6,012 bases of DNA from Bacteroidota bacterium (GTDB lineage: Bacteria; Bacteroidota; Bacteroidia; Bacteroidales; GCA-2748055), in assembly GCA_030592605.1 (NCBI GenBank), contig JAUVIT010000134.1, forward strand, positions 1 to 6,012, written 5' to 3'. The notes below the pieces were generated by a model. The model was not told where the DNA came from. It saw nothing but the letters and a program-made list of their open reading frames with translations, and did not search any database. Position numbers and translations under genes: made by a program. Below are positions 1-6,012 of the stretch, in pieces (within the stretch, counting starts at the first letter, position 1; each line of letters opens with the position of its first letter).

Positions 1-808
1 CCGCTTCAGCATCCTGCTCCTTCATAATACGCCTGCTGATCGCGATGCCTATTTCATAAAGAACCATCAGCGGCAGGGCTACCAGCACCTGGCTGAATAC
101 ATCGGGAGGAGTAATAATGGCCGAGAGGGTCACAATAACCACCAGCGAGTGCCTCCGGTACCTTTTCAGGAAATCGGGTGTGACCAGTCCCGCCTTACTC
201 AGGAAATAAACCAGAATAGGCAGCTGGAACACCAGGCCGGCTGCCAGCACCACTGAGGTAATAGTCTGCACATAGGAGCGCAATGTAGGCGCACTGATCA
301 CACTTTCACTCACCTTATAATTCCCCAGGAAGTTGACCGAAAGGGGCGAGATAATATAGTAACCGAATAAGACGCCCAGGATGAAAAGCAAGGAAGTGAA
401 AAATACGGCACCCCTGGCTGTGTTCCTCTCCTTATCATAAAGCGCCGGGATAATGAATCTCCAGAATTCCCAGAATATATAGGGGAATGCTACAACGATA
501 CCTGCCACAAGCGAGACGATAATATGCATTGAAAACTGCTCCGCCATTTTCACGGTCTGCAGCGTAAAAGGATTCTGGTTGATACAGATACGTTCCAGGC
601 CAAGAATTTCCCCCAGCTGACACAACCAGCGGTTGGTAGGGAACGGGGGCTCTTTGGGTGCCAGGATAATCTTGTCAAAGACAATCTCCTTAAATACAAA
701 AGCCACCAGGGCCAGGATAACAATCGCTGCAATGGAACGCAAGAGATGCCAGCGCATCACCTCAAGGTGCTCAAGGAAAGACATTTCCCCTTCAATAGTC
801 TTACTCAT
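1..808 (-). CDS. tatC: Sec-independent protein translocase subunit TatC (3' end truncated by window edge)
   Basis: TatC is the polytopic inner-membrane subunit that binds twin-arginine signal peptides and, with TatA/TatB-type proteins, exports folded proteins. Reading the minus strand from the ATG at 808 gives 269 residues with no stop; the C-terminus lies beyond position 1. Six hydrophobic segments are visible at about 23-40, 93-117, 133-152, 179-204, 217-232 and 236-254. Family landmarks are the N-terminal SFLEHLEVMRWHL stretch (10-22), the cytoplasmic loop PALYDKER (121-128) with the conserved acidic residue E127, FQLP (194-197), and TPPDVFSQ (233-240) with D236. The long first periplasmic loop (about 41-92) with C63 and C75 fits Bacteroidota TatC. 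At the position matching E. coli E15 there is a valine (V17), while the matching arginine (R19) is kept. The frame is open upstream of 808 but has no ATG closer than recQ; M9 (ATG at 784) is an alternative start. It is transcribed divergently from recQ. Identity is very secure. Confidence 0.96.
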   Translation of the reverse strand, partial: MSKTIEGEMSFLEHLEVMRWHLLRSIAAIVILALVAFVFKEIVFDKIILAPKEPPFPTNRWLCQLGEILGLERICINQNPFTLQTVKMAEQFSMHIIVSLVAGIVVAFPYIFWEFWRFIIPALYDKERNTARGAVFFTSLLFILGVLFGYYIISPLSVNFLGNYKVSESVISAPTLRSYVQTITSVVLAAGLVFQLPILVYFLSKAGLVTPDFLKRYRRHSLVVIVTLSAIITPPDVFSQVLVALPLMVLYEIGIAISRRIMKEQDAEA

Positions 809-914
809 ATTCAGTCTGGATAAAGGATGTGCAAAGTAACAAAAAAAAACTGACCCCCTTGAAACAGAAATCAAATTATACTATCTTTAATTTTGTCAGA
901 GACACAATGGGAAA
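809..914. promoter_or_regulatory. Divergent tatC/recQ intergenic control region
   Basis: This 106-bp gap separates the start codons of two genes read outward, so it must carry both promoters or leader sequences. It is clearly more AT-rich than the flanking genes. It holds a run of nine A at 841-849 (nine T on the tatC strand). It also holds a near-perfect dyad, CAAATTA at 872-878 against TAATTTTG at 888-895, with one unpaired T in the right arm. On the tatC strand, TTACTTTG (839 to 832) is one mismatch from the Bacteroidota -7 element TAnnTTTG, but no TTG lies at a suitable distance upstream. I see no riboswitch-like structure. Confidence 0.6.
859..895 (+). promoter_or_regulatory. Candidate Bacteroidota-type promoter for the recQ operon
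   Basis: The Bacteroidota housekeeping promoter is described as a TTG-type -33 box and a TAnnTTTG -7 box about 20 nt apart. Here TTG lies at 859-861. TATCTTTA at 882-889 follows after 20 nt and matches all but the last base of the -7 consensus. TAATTTTG at 888-895 matches that consensus perfectly but is 26 nt from the TTG. Either would start transcription only a short distance before the recQ ATG at 915, giving a leader of roughly 10-20 nt. The assignment rests on motif match only. Confidence 0.45.
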
Positions 915-3098
915 ATGGAGAATATTGGAGAGCTACTTCACAAGAACCTGAAGAAGTATTTTGGTTTTGATAGTTTCAAAGGAACCCAGGAGGAGATTAT
1001 TACCAATGTTCTTGCCGGCAATGACAGCTTTGTGCTAATGCCCACCGGGGGAGGCAAATCACTTTGTTACCAGCTTCCTGCACTTATTAAAGATGGTACT
1101 GCCATTGTTATCTCCCCCCTCATTGCACTTATGAAAAACCAGGTGGATGCCATGCGCAGTTTCAGCATGGACGATGGCGTGGCCCACTTCCTGAATTCAT
1201 CTCTTACAAAAAGTGCCATTGCCAAGGTGAAGAAGGACGTGATTGACAAACGCACCCGATTGCTCTATGTGGCCCCTGAAAGTCTGACCAAGGAGGAGAA
1301 CATTGAATTCCTGAACAGGGTGAATATCTCTTTTTATGCCATCGATGAGGCACATTGTATTTCTGAATGGGGACATGATTTCAGACCGGAATACAGAAGG
1401 ATCAGACCCATCATCAATCAAATTGGCACGGCTCCTCTTATTGCGCTCACAGCAACCGCCACTCCAAAGGTTCAGAACGATATTCAAAAGAACCTTGATA
1501 TGCTGGAGGCCAATGTTTTCAAATCATCCTTCCGCCGGCACAACCTCTATTACGAGATCCGACCCAAGGTGCACGCATCCAAGGAGATCATCAAGTTTAT
1601 CCTGGCCAACCATGGCAAATCCGGGATTATCTACTGCCTCTCCCGCAAAAAGGTAGAGGAGCTGGCAGAGACCCTGAAGGTAAATGGTATCAAGGCATTG
1701 CCCTATCACGCCGGGATGGATGCCATGACCCGTTCCTCCAATCAGGACCAGTTCCTGATGGAAGAGGTAGATGTTATTGTTGCGACCATTGCTTTCGGAA
1801 TGGGAATTGATAAACCCGATGTGCGATTCGTAATTCATTACGATATGCCAAAAAGCCTGGAGGGTTACTACCAGGAGACAGGCCGGGCTGGCAGGGACGG
1901 GGGTGAAGGAAAATGCATCGCTTTCTACAGGTATAAGGATATACAGAAACTGGAGAAATTTATGCAGGGTAAACCGGTAGCTGAGCAGGAAATCGGCAAA
2001 CAATTACTGCTCGAAACCGTGGCTTATGCAGAATCGGCTGTATGTCGTCCCAAGCTCTTACTAAACTACTTTGGCGAATTTATGGAGGAGGGTTGCGACA
2101 ACTGTGACAACTGTCTGCATCCCAAAGAAAAATTTGAAGGAAAGGCAGATGTGCTTTTATGTTTAAAGTCTGTTTTAGCAGTGCAGGAGAAATTCAAATC
2201 CGAGCATATAGCAAATATTCTTTCAGGGATTGCCAACAGTGCAGTTAAGACATATAACCATCACGAATCCGAATACTTCGGTGCCGGAAAAGATAAAGAT
2301 GCTAAATACTGGAATGCAGTACTCAGGCAGGCTCTGATTGCCGGATTTATAACAAAAGATATTGAGAATTATGGATTATTGTGGCTGACAGAAGCCGGAC
2401 ATGCGTTTATTAAGAAACCGTATTCGATGATGTTGACACAGGATCATGATTTTGATATCGCCCCGGAAGAGGGTGTAGCCACGGGTGGAGGTGGAACCGG
2501 AGCTGTGGATGAGGAGCTGCTGCACATTCTGAAGGATCTCAGGAAAAAGCTGGCCAGGGAGTTAAATCTACCACCTTTTGTGCTATTCCAGGATCCCTCG
2601 CTGGAAGACATGGCAATCCAGTACCCGGTTAAGATTGATGAACTTCAGAATATTGTTGGTGTTGGTGCCGGCAAAGCAAAGAAATACGGGGAGGGATTTG
2701 TGGATGTAATCCGTGAATACGTGGAGGAGAAAGATATCATCCGGCCCCAGGACATGGTGGTCAAATCGGTGGTAAATAAATCGGGCGCCAAAGTATATAT
2801 CATACAAAACATCGATCGCAAATTGAGTCTGGATGATATAGCCAATGCAAAAAGTCTTTCGCTCATGGATCTTATTGAAGAGGTTGAGGCCATAGTCGGT
2901 TCGGGTACAAAGCTGAACATTGATTATTACCTGAATGAGATTATGGATGATGAGAAACTAGATGAGATTTTCGAGTACTTCCGTGAAGCAGAGACAGAAT
3001 CAATCGACGATGCGCTGGCAGAACTGGGAGAAGAGTATTTCTCAGAAGAGGAGATTAGGCTTGTCCGTATCAAATTCTTTTCCGAGCTTGCGAACTAA
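915..3098 (+). CDS. recQ: ATP-dependent DNA helicase RecQ
   Basis: RecQ is a superfamily 2 helicase that unwinds DNA 3'-5' in recombination and fork repair. The 727-aa product carries the full motif set: motif 0 FKGTQEEII (21-29, Q25), Walker A MPTGGGKS (42-49, K48), SPLIALMKNQV (67-77), DEAH (144-147), the aromatic-rich loop after it (148-163), ALTATAT (177-183), motif IV near 237-248, motif V ATIAFGMGIDKPDVRFV (290-306) and motif VI YYQETGRAGRDG (318-329). Zinc ligands are C377, C394, C397 and C400. A winged-helix RQC region covers about 405-510 and an HRDC domain about 532-605. The extra 120 residues at the C-terminus (SLDDIAN... 638-644 onward) resemble the helix-turn-helix module of Bacteroidota RecQ; E. 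coli RecQ, about 610 aa, lacks it. The ATG at 915 gives the usual short N-terminus; an ATG at 907 is out of frame. There is no clear ribosome binding site. It is first in a tight three-gene unit. Confidence 0.97.
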   Translation: MENIGELLHKNLKKYFGFDSFKGTQEEIITNVLAGNDSFVLMPTGGGKSLCYQLPALIKDGTAIVISPLIALMKNQVDAMRSFSMDDGVAHFLNSSLTKSAIAKVKKDVIDKRTRLLYVAPESLTKEENIEFLNRVNISFYAIDEAHCISEWGHDFRPEYRRIRPIINQIGTAPLIALTATATPKVQNDIQKNLDMLEANVFKSSFRRHNLYYEIRPKVHASKEIIKFILANHGKSGIIYCLSRKKVEELAETLKVNGIKALPYHAGMDAMTRSSNQDQFLMEEVDVIVATIAFGMGIDKPDVRFVIHYDMPKSLEGYYQETGRAGRDGGEGKCIAFYRYKDIQKLEKFMQGKPVAEQEIGKQLLLETVAYAESAVCRPKLLLNYFGEFMEEGCDNCDNCLHPKEKFEGKADVLLCLKSVLAVQEKFKSEHIANILSGIANSAVKTYNHHESEYFGAGKDKDAKYWNAVLRQALIAGFITKDIENYGLLWLTEAGHAFIKKPYSMMLTQDHDFDIAPEEGVATGGGGTGAVDEELLHILKDLRKKLARELNLPPFVLFQDPSLEDMAIQYPVKIDELQNIVGVGAGKAKKYGEGFVDVIREYVEEKDIIRPQDMVVKSVVNKSGAKVYIIQNIDRKLSLDDIANAKSLSLMDLIEEVEAIVGSGTKLNIDYYLNEIMDDEKLDEIFEYFREAETESIDDALAELGEEYFSEEEIRLVRIKFFSELAN

Positions 3099-3099
3099 T

Positions 3100-3996
3100 A
3101 TGGAGGAAATCCTTTCTATTCGCGGCTTATCCAAATCTTATAAGAGTGTGAGAGCCATCCGGAACCTTGAACTTCGGATCACTGAAGGACAGGCCTATGG
3201 TATTCTTGGTCCAAATGGCAGCGGAAAAACCACCACCCTTTCCATCGTTACGGGAATCATACGACAGGATGCCGGGCATTTTTCCTGGTTCGGTGAAGAG
3301 CCTGATGCCAGCCAGAGAAGGAGTATTGGTTCTCTTATTGAAACGCCTCATTTTTACCCCTACCTGAACCTGGAGAGAAACCTGAGAATTATTTGTGATA
3401 TCAAAGGGATGCCCTATAGAGATATCGGGCGGGTCCTGGAAACAGCGCAACTTGCAGAACGTAAAAGATCCAGGTTCTCAACGCTATCCCTTGGAATGAA
3501 ACAACGGCTTGGCATTGCTGCCGCACTTTTGGGCGACCCGAGGGTACTGGTCCTTGATGAACCCACCAATGGGCTCGATCCGGAAGGCATTGCGGAAGTT
3601 AGAGAGATTGTGCTCCAGCAGGTGCAGCAGGGAAAAACACTGATCCTGGCCTCCCACATTCTGAGCGAGGTTGAAAAAATTTGCAGCCATGTGGCCATCC
3701 TGAAAAAGGGGGAACTGCTGGCCAACGGTCCGGTAAAAGAGCTTCTGGCCGAAGATGAGATCATCGAAATCTCATGCAATAACAATGATGAACTCATGTT
3801 GGCACTAAAGGGATCGACCCTGGTCAAGGAGATTGAAACAGAAAATGGCTTGCTGATACTGACCCTGAAAGAAAAAGTAAAGCCTGCTGAAGTCAATTCG
3901 TTTGCATTTGCCAACAAGCTGGTGGTTCATCATATGCTTAGCCGGAAAAGAAGTCTTGAATCGCAGTTCCTGGAGCTGGTAAAGGAAGAATCTTAG
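3100..3996 (+). CDS. ABC transporter ATP-binding protein, BcrA/NatA-like exporter type
   Basis: This is the cytoplasmic ATPase that powers the membrane partner encoded next. The 298-aa product has Walker A GPNGSGKTT (37-45), signature LSLGMKQR (129-136), Walker B VLVLDEP (149-155), D-loop region NGLDP (157-161) and the switch histidine H186 in ASHILSE. The Q-loop position carries glutamate (E81 in SLIETPHFYPYL), a pattern I associate with the bacitracin/lantibiotic-type (BcrA) subfamily. After about residue 215 comes a roughly 80-residue C-terminal tail without further ATPase motifs, also usual there. The open frame extends 46 codons upstream to 2962, but that part lies inside recQ and does not resemble an ABC N-terminus. 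The ATG at 3100 gives the standard MEEILSIRGLSKSY beginning and lies 1 bp after the recQ stop, suggesting translational coupling. The cargo is unknown; peptide antibiotic, lipid or ion export are all possible. Confidence 0.93.
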   Translation: MEEILSIRGLSKSYKSVRAIRNLELRITEGQAYGILGPNGSGKTTTLSIVTGIIRQDAGHFSWFGEEPDASQRRSIGSLIETPHFYPYLNLERNLRIICDIKGMPYRDIGRVLETAQLAERKRSRFSTLSLGMKQRLGIAAALLGDPRVLVLDEPTNGLDPEGIAEVREIVLQQVQQGKTLILASHILSEVEKICSHVAILKKGELLANGPVKELLAEDEIIEISCNNNDELMLALKGSTLVKEIETENGLLILTLKEKVKPAEVNSFAFANKLVVHHMLSRKRSLESQFLELVKEES

Positions 3997-4818
3997 ATGC
4001 GGCGACTACTACATATAGAACAGATCAAACTGCTGAATTATAATCCATTCCGGATTACACTGGGGATCTATGTCCTGGCTTTCACCCTTGGACTGATCAT
4101 CTATCCGGCAATTGATAAGGAGATCCCGGTAATATCGCTCAGCGATCTTTTCCGTTTCCCCGATGTTTGGTTGTTTCTCACCTGGATCACAGAACCATAC
4201 AACATTCTGCTGGCCTTGATTATCATTATGATCACTACCAAGGAGTTTAACAACCACACCTTTAAAACCCAGCTGATTTTCGGTTTGAGCCGTACGGAAC
4301 TACTCCTTCAAAAGCTATTGCTGGTGGTAGTGCTTGCTCTTTTTGCCACCCTGCTTCTGGGACTTACCTCGCTCACTCTTGGATTAATTTATAGTTATAA
4401 ACTGACCTTCAAGATTGCCATGGAGAATACCTGGGTCCTGGGAAGATACCTGGCATCCTCATTTGCCTATATGTCCATGGGATTGCTGGTGGCCCTCCTG
4501 ATAAAAAATACAGCCCTCTCGCTACTTACTTTCCTGACCATGCGGGTATTTGTCGATCCGGTACTCTTCCTGATCCTGCGGAAACATGAAGTACGGTGGT
4601 ATCTTCCCATGAGGACTACTACTCAGCTGACTCCGCTACCGGATCTGATCGAAATTTTTCAAAGGAAAATGAACAGCGCTGATTCCATTGATGAATCGGC
4701 CCTGAACATTCTGCCGGAGGGATTACCGGCCTGGCTTAATATGCTCATGGTGCTTCTCTATACCTTGCTCGCCATCTTTTTCAGCTACCGGCTCATGCAG
4801 CGCCGAAGATTTACTTAA
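3997..4818 (+). CDS. ABC-2 type transporter permease
   Basis: This is the membrane half of the exporter, pairing with the ATPase immediately upstream. Its ATG follows the ATPase TAG with no gap. A Shine-Dalgarno-like AAGGAAG (3982-3988) lies 8 nt before the start, inside the ATPase coding end. The 273-aa product has about six hydrophobic spans at roughly 20-36, 58-80, 107-133, 149-169, 171-195 and 247-265, and a basic C-terminal end (RLMQRRR). The segment KEFNNHTFKTQLIFGLSRTE (82-101) between spans 2 and 3 matches the cytoplasmic coupling region of ABC-2 permeases, usually an E-(F/Y)-x(3)-T-(x)n-G-x-S-R pattern. About 50 residues between the last two spans (196-246) should face outward and hold the amphipathic helices common in this fold. 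No signal peptide is apparent. Function is assigned by topology and neighbour, so the substrate is unknown. It is the last gene of the unit, 4 bp from the opposing glycosyltransferase stop. Confidence 0.88.
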   Translation: MRRLLHIEQIKLLNYNPFRITLGIYVLAFTLGLIIYPAIDKEIPVISLSDLFRFPDVWLFLTWITEPYNILLALIIIMITTKEFNNHTFKTQLIFGLSRTELLLQKLLLVVVLALFATLLLGLTSLTLGLIYSYKLTFKIAMENTWVLGRYLASSFAYMSMGLLVALLIKNTALSLLTFLTMRVFVDPVLFLILRKHEVRWYLPMRTTTQLTPLPDLIEIFQRKMNSADSIDESALNILPEGLPAWLNMLMVLLYTLLAIFFSYRLMQRRRFT

Positions 4819-4822
4819 GTGC

Positions 4823-5932
4823 CTATTTCCAAACCGGTCTTCCCCTGAGCGCCCCGAGCAATGTCAACAAAAAGTAGGGGTAGTAAAGCATGGAGACAGG
4901 TAGGAACAATTTTAAATCGCTTCGTGAACCTGTTATACCAGTCATTTTGTATAGTAGCACAAAATCGGCCAGGGTTTTTATGAGCCATGCACCTGCCAGC
5001 CAGGGCCACCAAAGCGAAAACAGAATGATCCACAGCGGCATCAGCAACATGGATATATTGCACAAAGACACCAGTAGCGCCAGTAACTGTATATCAAGCA
5101 TTTTATAGCTTCCTGCTTTTGCGCCCCATCTAATTCGTTGTGTAATCAGGCTACGCAGATCTTTCTGGGGGTTCGTCCTCACGATCGAGTCCCGTTCCCT
5201 TATAAAAGAGAGGGTCTTGCCCAGCTTTCGCGCCCCGATCATCATAAACATATCGTCGCCAGAAGCAAGGGTGGTTTCAGGATCAAAAGACCGTGTCTCC
5301 TTATATAGCCGCCTGGAATAAGCGAGATTGGCACCACTGCACATCATGGGCCGGCCCAGGCTGAATGATCCTGCACCACTCCCCGCCAGGGCTAAGACAT
5401 CGAGTCGTTCAAAGCTTTCCAGAAAACTGCCATTCCCCTTCCCTGTGGTCACAATACCCGCCACCAGGTCTGAGGGATGCTTTTCCAGGAAAGCCATATG
5501 TGAAGCGATAAATCCGGGGCCCAGCCTGCAGTCCGCATCCACCTGAATGATCCAGTCATATTCCGCATGTTCAATACCATGGGAGAGCGCCTTCTTTTTC
5601 CCCGACACCCCAGGGGGTAGTGACAGGTAGCGGAAACGCACGTAAGCGCCTGTCCTCTCATCCAGAATTGATGCAGAAGAGTCCCTTGAATGATCATCCA
5701 CGAAAATAACTTCCAGGTGCTCATCCGGAAAAGATTGTCTGGCCAAATCATCCAGGAGTCCGGGCAAATGATCCTCTTCATTTTTGAAGGGAACCACTAC
5801 ACTTATGCTCCGTGGATTCTTTATGGGATCCCCGGCAGGATCCGGTTCCTGGTCTACCTCCAGATAAAATAGAAACACCAGCAGAGTGTAGCCATAGCAT
5901 ATTAAGAGAAGGATGATAAGAGGAAGTGCCAT
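4823..5932 (-). CDS. Membrane-anchored family 2 glycosyltransferase
   Basis: This is probably an inner-membrane enzyme moving a sugar from a nucleotide-sugar donor onto an envelope glycan or lipid acceptor. Numbered from the ATG at 5932 (369 aa), it has an N-terminal membrane anchor (about 3-24) and a GT-A catalytic domain. Visible motifs are VVPFKNEE (46-53), VDDHS (78-82), the metal-binding DAD (132-134), CSGAN (198-202), acidic SGDD (224-227) where many relatives have an ED pair, and QRIRW (265-269), the QxxRW motif of processive-type GT2 enzymes. Three hydrophobic spans follow (about 281-305, 306-329 and 342-362). The frame can be extended to a TTG at 5956, adding eight residues and overlapping the upstream gene by 17 bp; the ATG, 7 bp after that gene's stop, is preferred. 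No ribosome binding site is clear for either. Donor, acceptor and true processivity cannot be read from sequence. Confidence 0.9.
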   Translation of the reverse strand: MALPLIILLLICYGYTLLVFLFYLEVDQEPDPAGDPIKNPRSISVVVPFKNEEDHLPGLLDDLARQSFPDEHLEVIFVDDHSRDSSASILDERTGAYVRFRYLSLPPGVSGKKKALSHGIEHAEYDWIIQVDADCRLGPGFIASHMAFLEKHPSDLVAGIVTTGKGNGSFLESFERLDVLALAGSGAGSFSLGRPMMCSGANLAYSRRLYKETRSFDPETTLASGDDMFMMIGARKLGKTLSFIRERDSIVRTNPQKDLRSLITQRIRWGAKAGSYKMLDIQLLALLVSLCNISMLLMPLWIILFSLWWPWLAGAWLIKTLADFVLLYKMTGITGSRSDLKLFLPVSMLYYPYFLLTLLGALRGRPVWK

Positions 5933-5939
5933 AGGCGCA

Positions 5940-6012
5940 CTATTCTTGCCGCTCAAAAAGAGATTGCATCAATTCAAACATCTTTCTGAATTGCAAAGGT
6001 TTGGTCAGGAAA
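5940..6012 (-). CDS. C-terminal end of a response-regulator receiver domain (5' part outside window)
   Basis: Reading the minus strand from the right edge, an open frame of 23 codons ends at the TAG at 5942-5940. It contains FLTKPL followed by an amphipathic helix FRKMFELMQSLFE. This is the typical end of a CheY-like receiver domain: the conserved lysine-proline pair after strand 5, then helix 5. The protein stops right after this helix, so the receiver is the last domain: either a stand-alone CheY-like protein, or the C-terminal receiver of a hybrid histidine kinase. It sits 7 bp upstream of the glycosyltransferase ATG (or overlaps by 17 bp if that gene starts at TTG), so the two are probably co-transcribed. 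The call rests on a short fragment and is a motif-level inference. Confidence 0.6.
   Translation of the reverse strand, partial: FLTKPLQFRKMFELMQSLFERQE

Noticed and set aside
633..839. Short open frame on the plus strand opposite the start of tatC
   Set aside because: It is the antisense shadow of the TatC N-terminal half, rich in Arg/Ser/Ile, without homology I recognise.
841..849. Run of nine A as a possible slippage or phase-variation tract
   Set aside because: It lies upstream of coding sequence in an AT-rich gap and is only nine bases; nothing shows it controls expression.
1524..2003. 159-codon open frame on the minus strand inside recQ
   Set aside because: It is antisense to conserved helicase motifs IV-VI, which fully explain the sequence; no independent coding signal is visible.
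2097..2114. Perfect tandem 9-bp repeat GACAACTGT x2
   Set aside because: It encodes the CxxCxxC zinc-ligand cluster of RecQ (C394, C397, C400); the repeat follows from the conserved protein motif, not from a mobile or regulatory repeat.
2962..3099. 46-codon upstream extension of the ABC ATPase frame
   Set aside because: It lies wholly inside the recQ 3' end in another frame, has no ABC-like sequence, and the ATG at 3100 gives a canonical N-terminus.
3414..3917. 167-codon open frame on the minus strand inside the ABC ATPase gene
   Set aside because: Its sequence is low-complexity and serine-rich, as expected from the antisense reading of a real gene, with no recognisable motif.
1..6012. Search for tRNA/rRNA, CRISPR arrays, insertion sequences, toxin-antitoxin or phage genes
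   Set aside because: Nearly every base is explained by six coding regions and one short intergenic gap; no repeats with spacers, terminal inverted repeats, target-site duplications or transposase motifs were seen.

Overview
The window reads as an ordinary chromosomal segment of a Bacteroidota bacterium. The evidence is a RecQ of the long type common in that phylum (about 727 aa, with an extra C-terminal helix-turn-helix-like region), a TatC with a long first periplasmic loop carrying two cysteines, little Shine-Dalgarno signal before most starts, and a promoter-like TTG / TAnnTTTG pair ahead of recQ. I cannot place it below phylum. Base composition is roughly balanced, slightly AT-rich, and genes are packed tightly. 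I see no rRNA, tRNA, CRISPR array, insertion sequence or attachment site.

Layout. (1) Positions 1-808, minus strand: tatC, the multispanning core subunit of the twin-arginine protein exporter, with its 3' end outside the window. (2) Positions 809-914: the only real intergenic gap, holding the divergent control region for tatC and recQ. (3) Positions 915-4818, plus strand: three genes that look like one transcription unit: recQ DNA helicase, a BcrA/NatA-like ABC ATPase starting 1 bp after the recQ stop, and an ABC-2 type permease whose ATG directly follows the ATPase stop. (4) Positions 4823-6012, minus strand: a membrane-anchored family 2 glycosyltransferase, preceded by the last 23 codons of a response-regulator receiver domain. 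The latter is not a listed open frame because it enters from the right edge.

How the genes work together. The ATPase and permease clearly form one two-gene exporter; its cargo cannot be read from sequence. RecQ is a housekeeping repair helicase, and its link to the exporter looks positional (shared transcript, tight spacing) rather than functional. The receiver-domain protein and the glycosyltransferase probably share a transcript and may connect signalling to envelope polysaccharide synthesis. The two transcription units meet tail to tail with only 4 bp between stop codons.

I found no convincing undescribed system. The items most worth a second look are a substituted signal-peptide-binding residue in TatC, the tight helicase-exporter coupling, the receiver/glycosyltransferase pair with an ambiguous start, and a local composition dip inside recQ.
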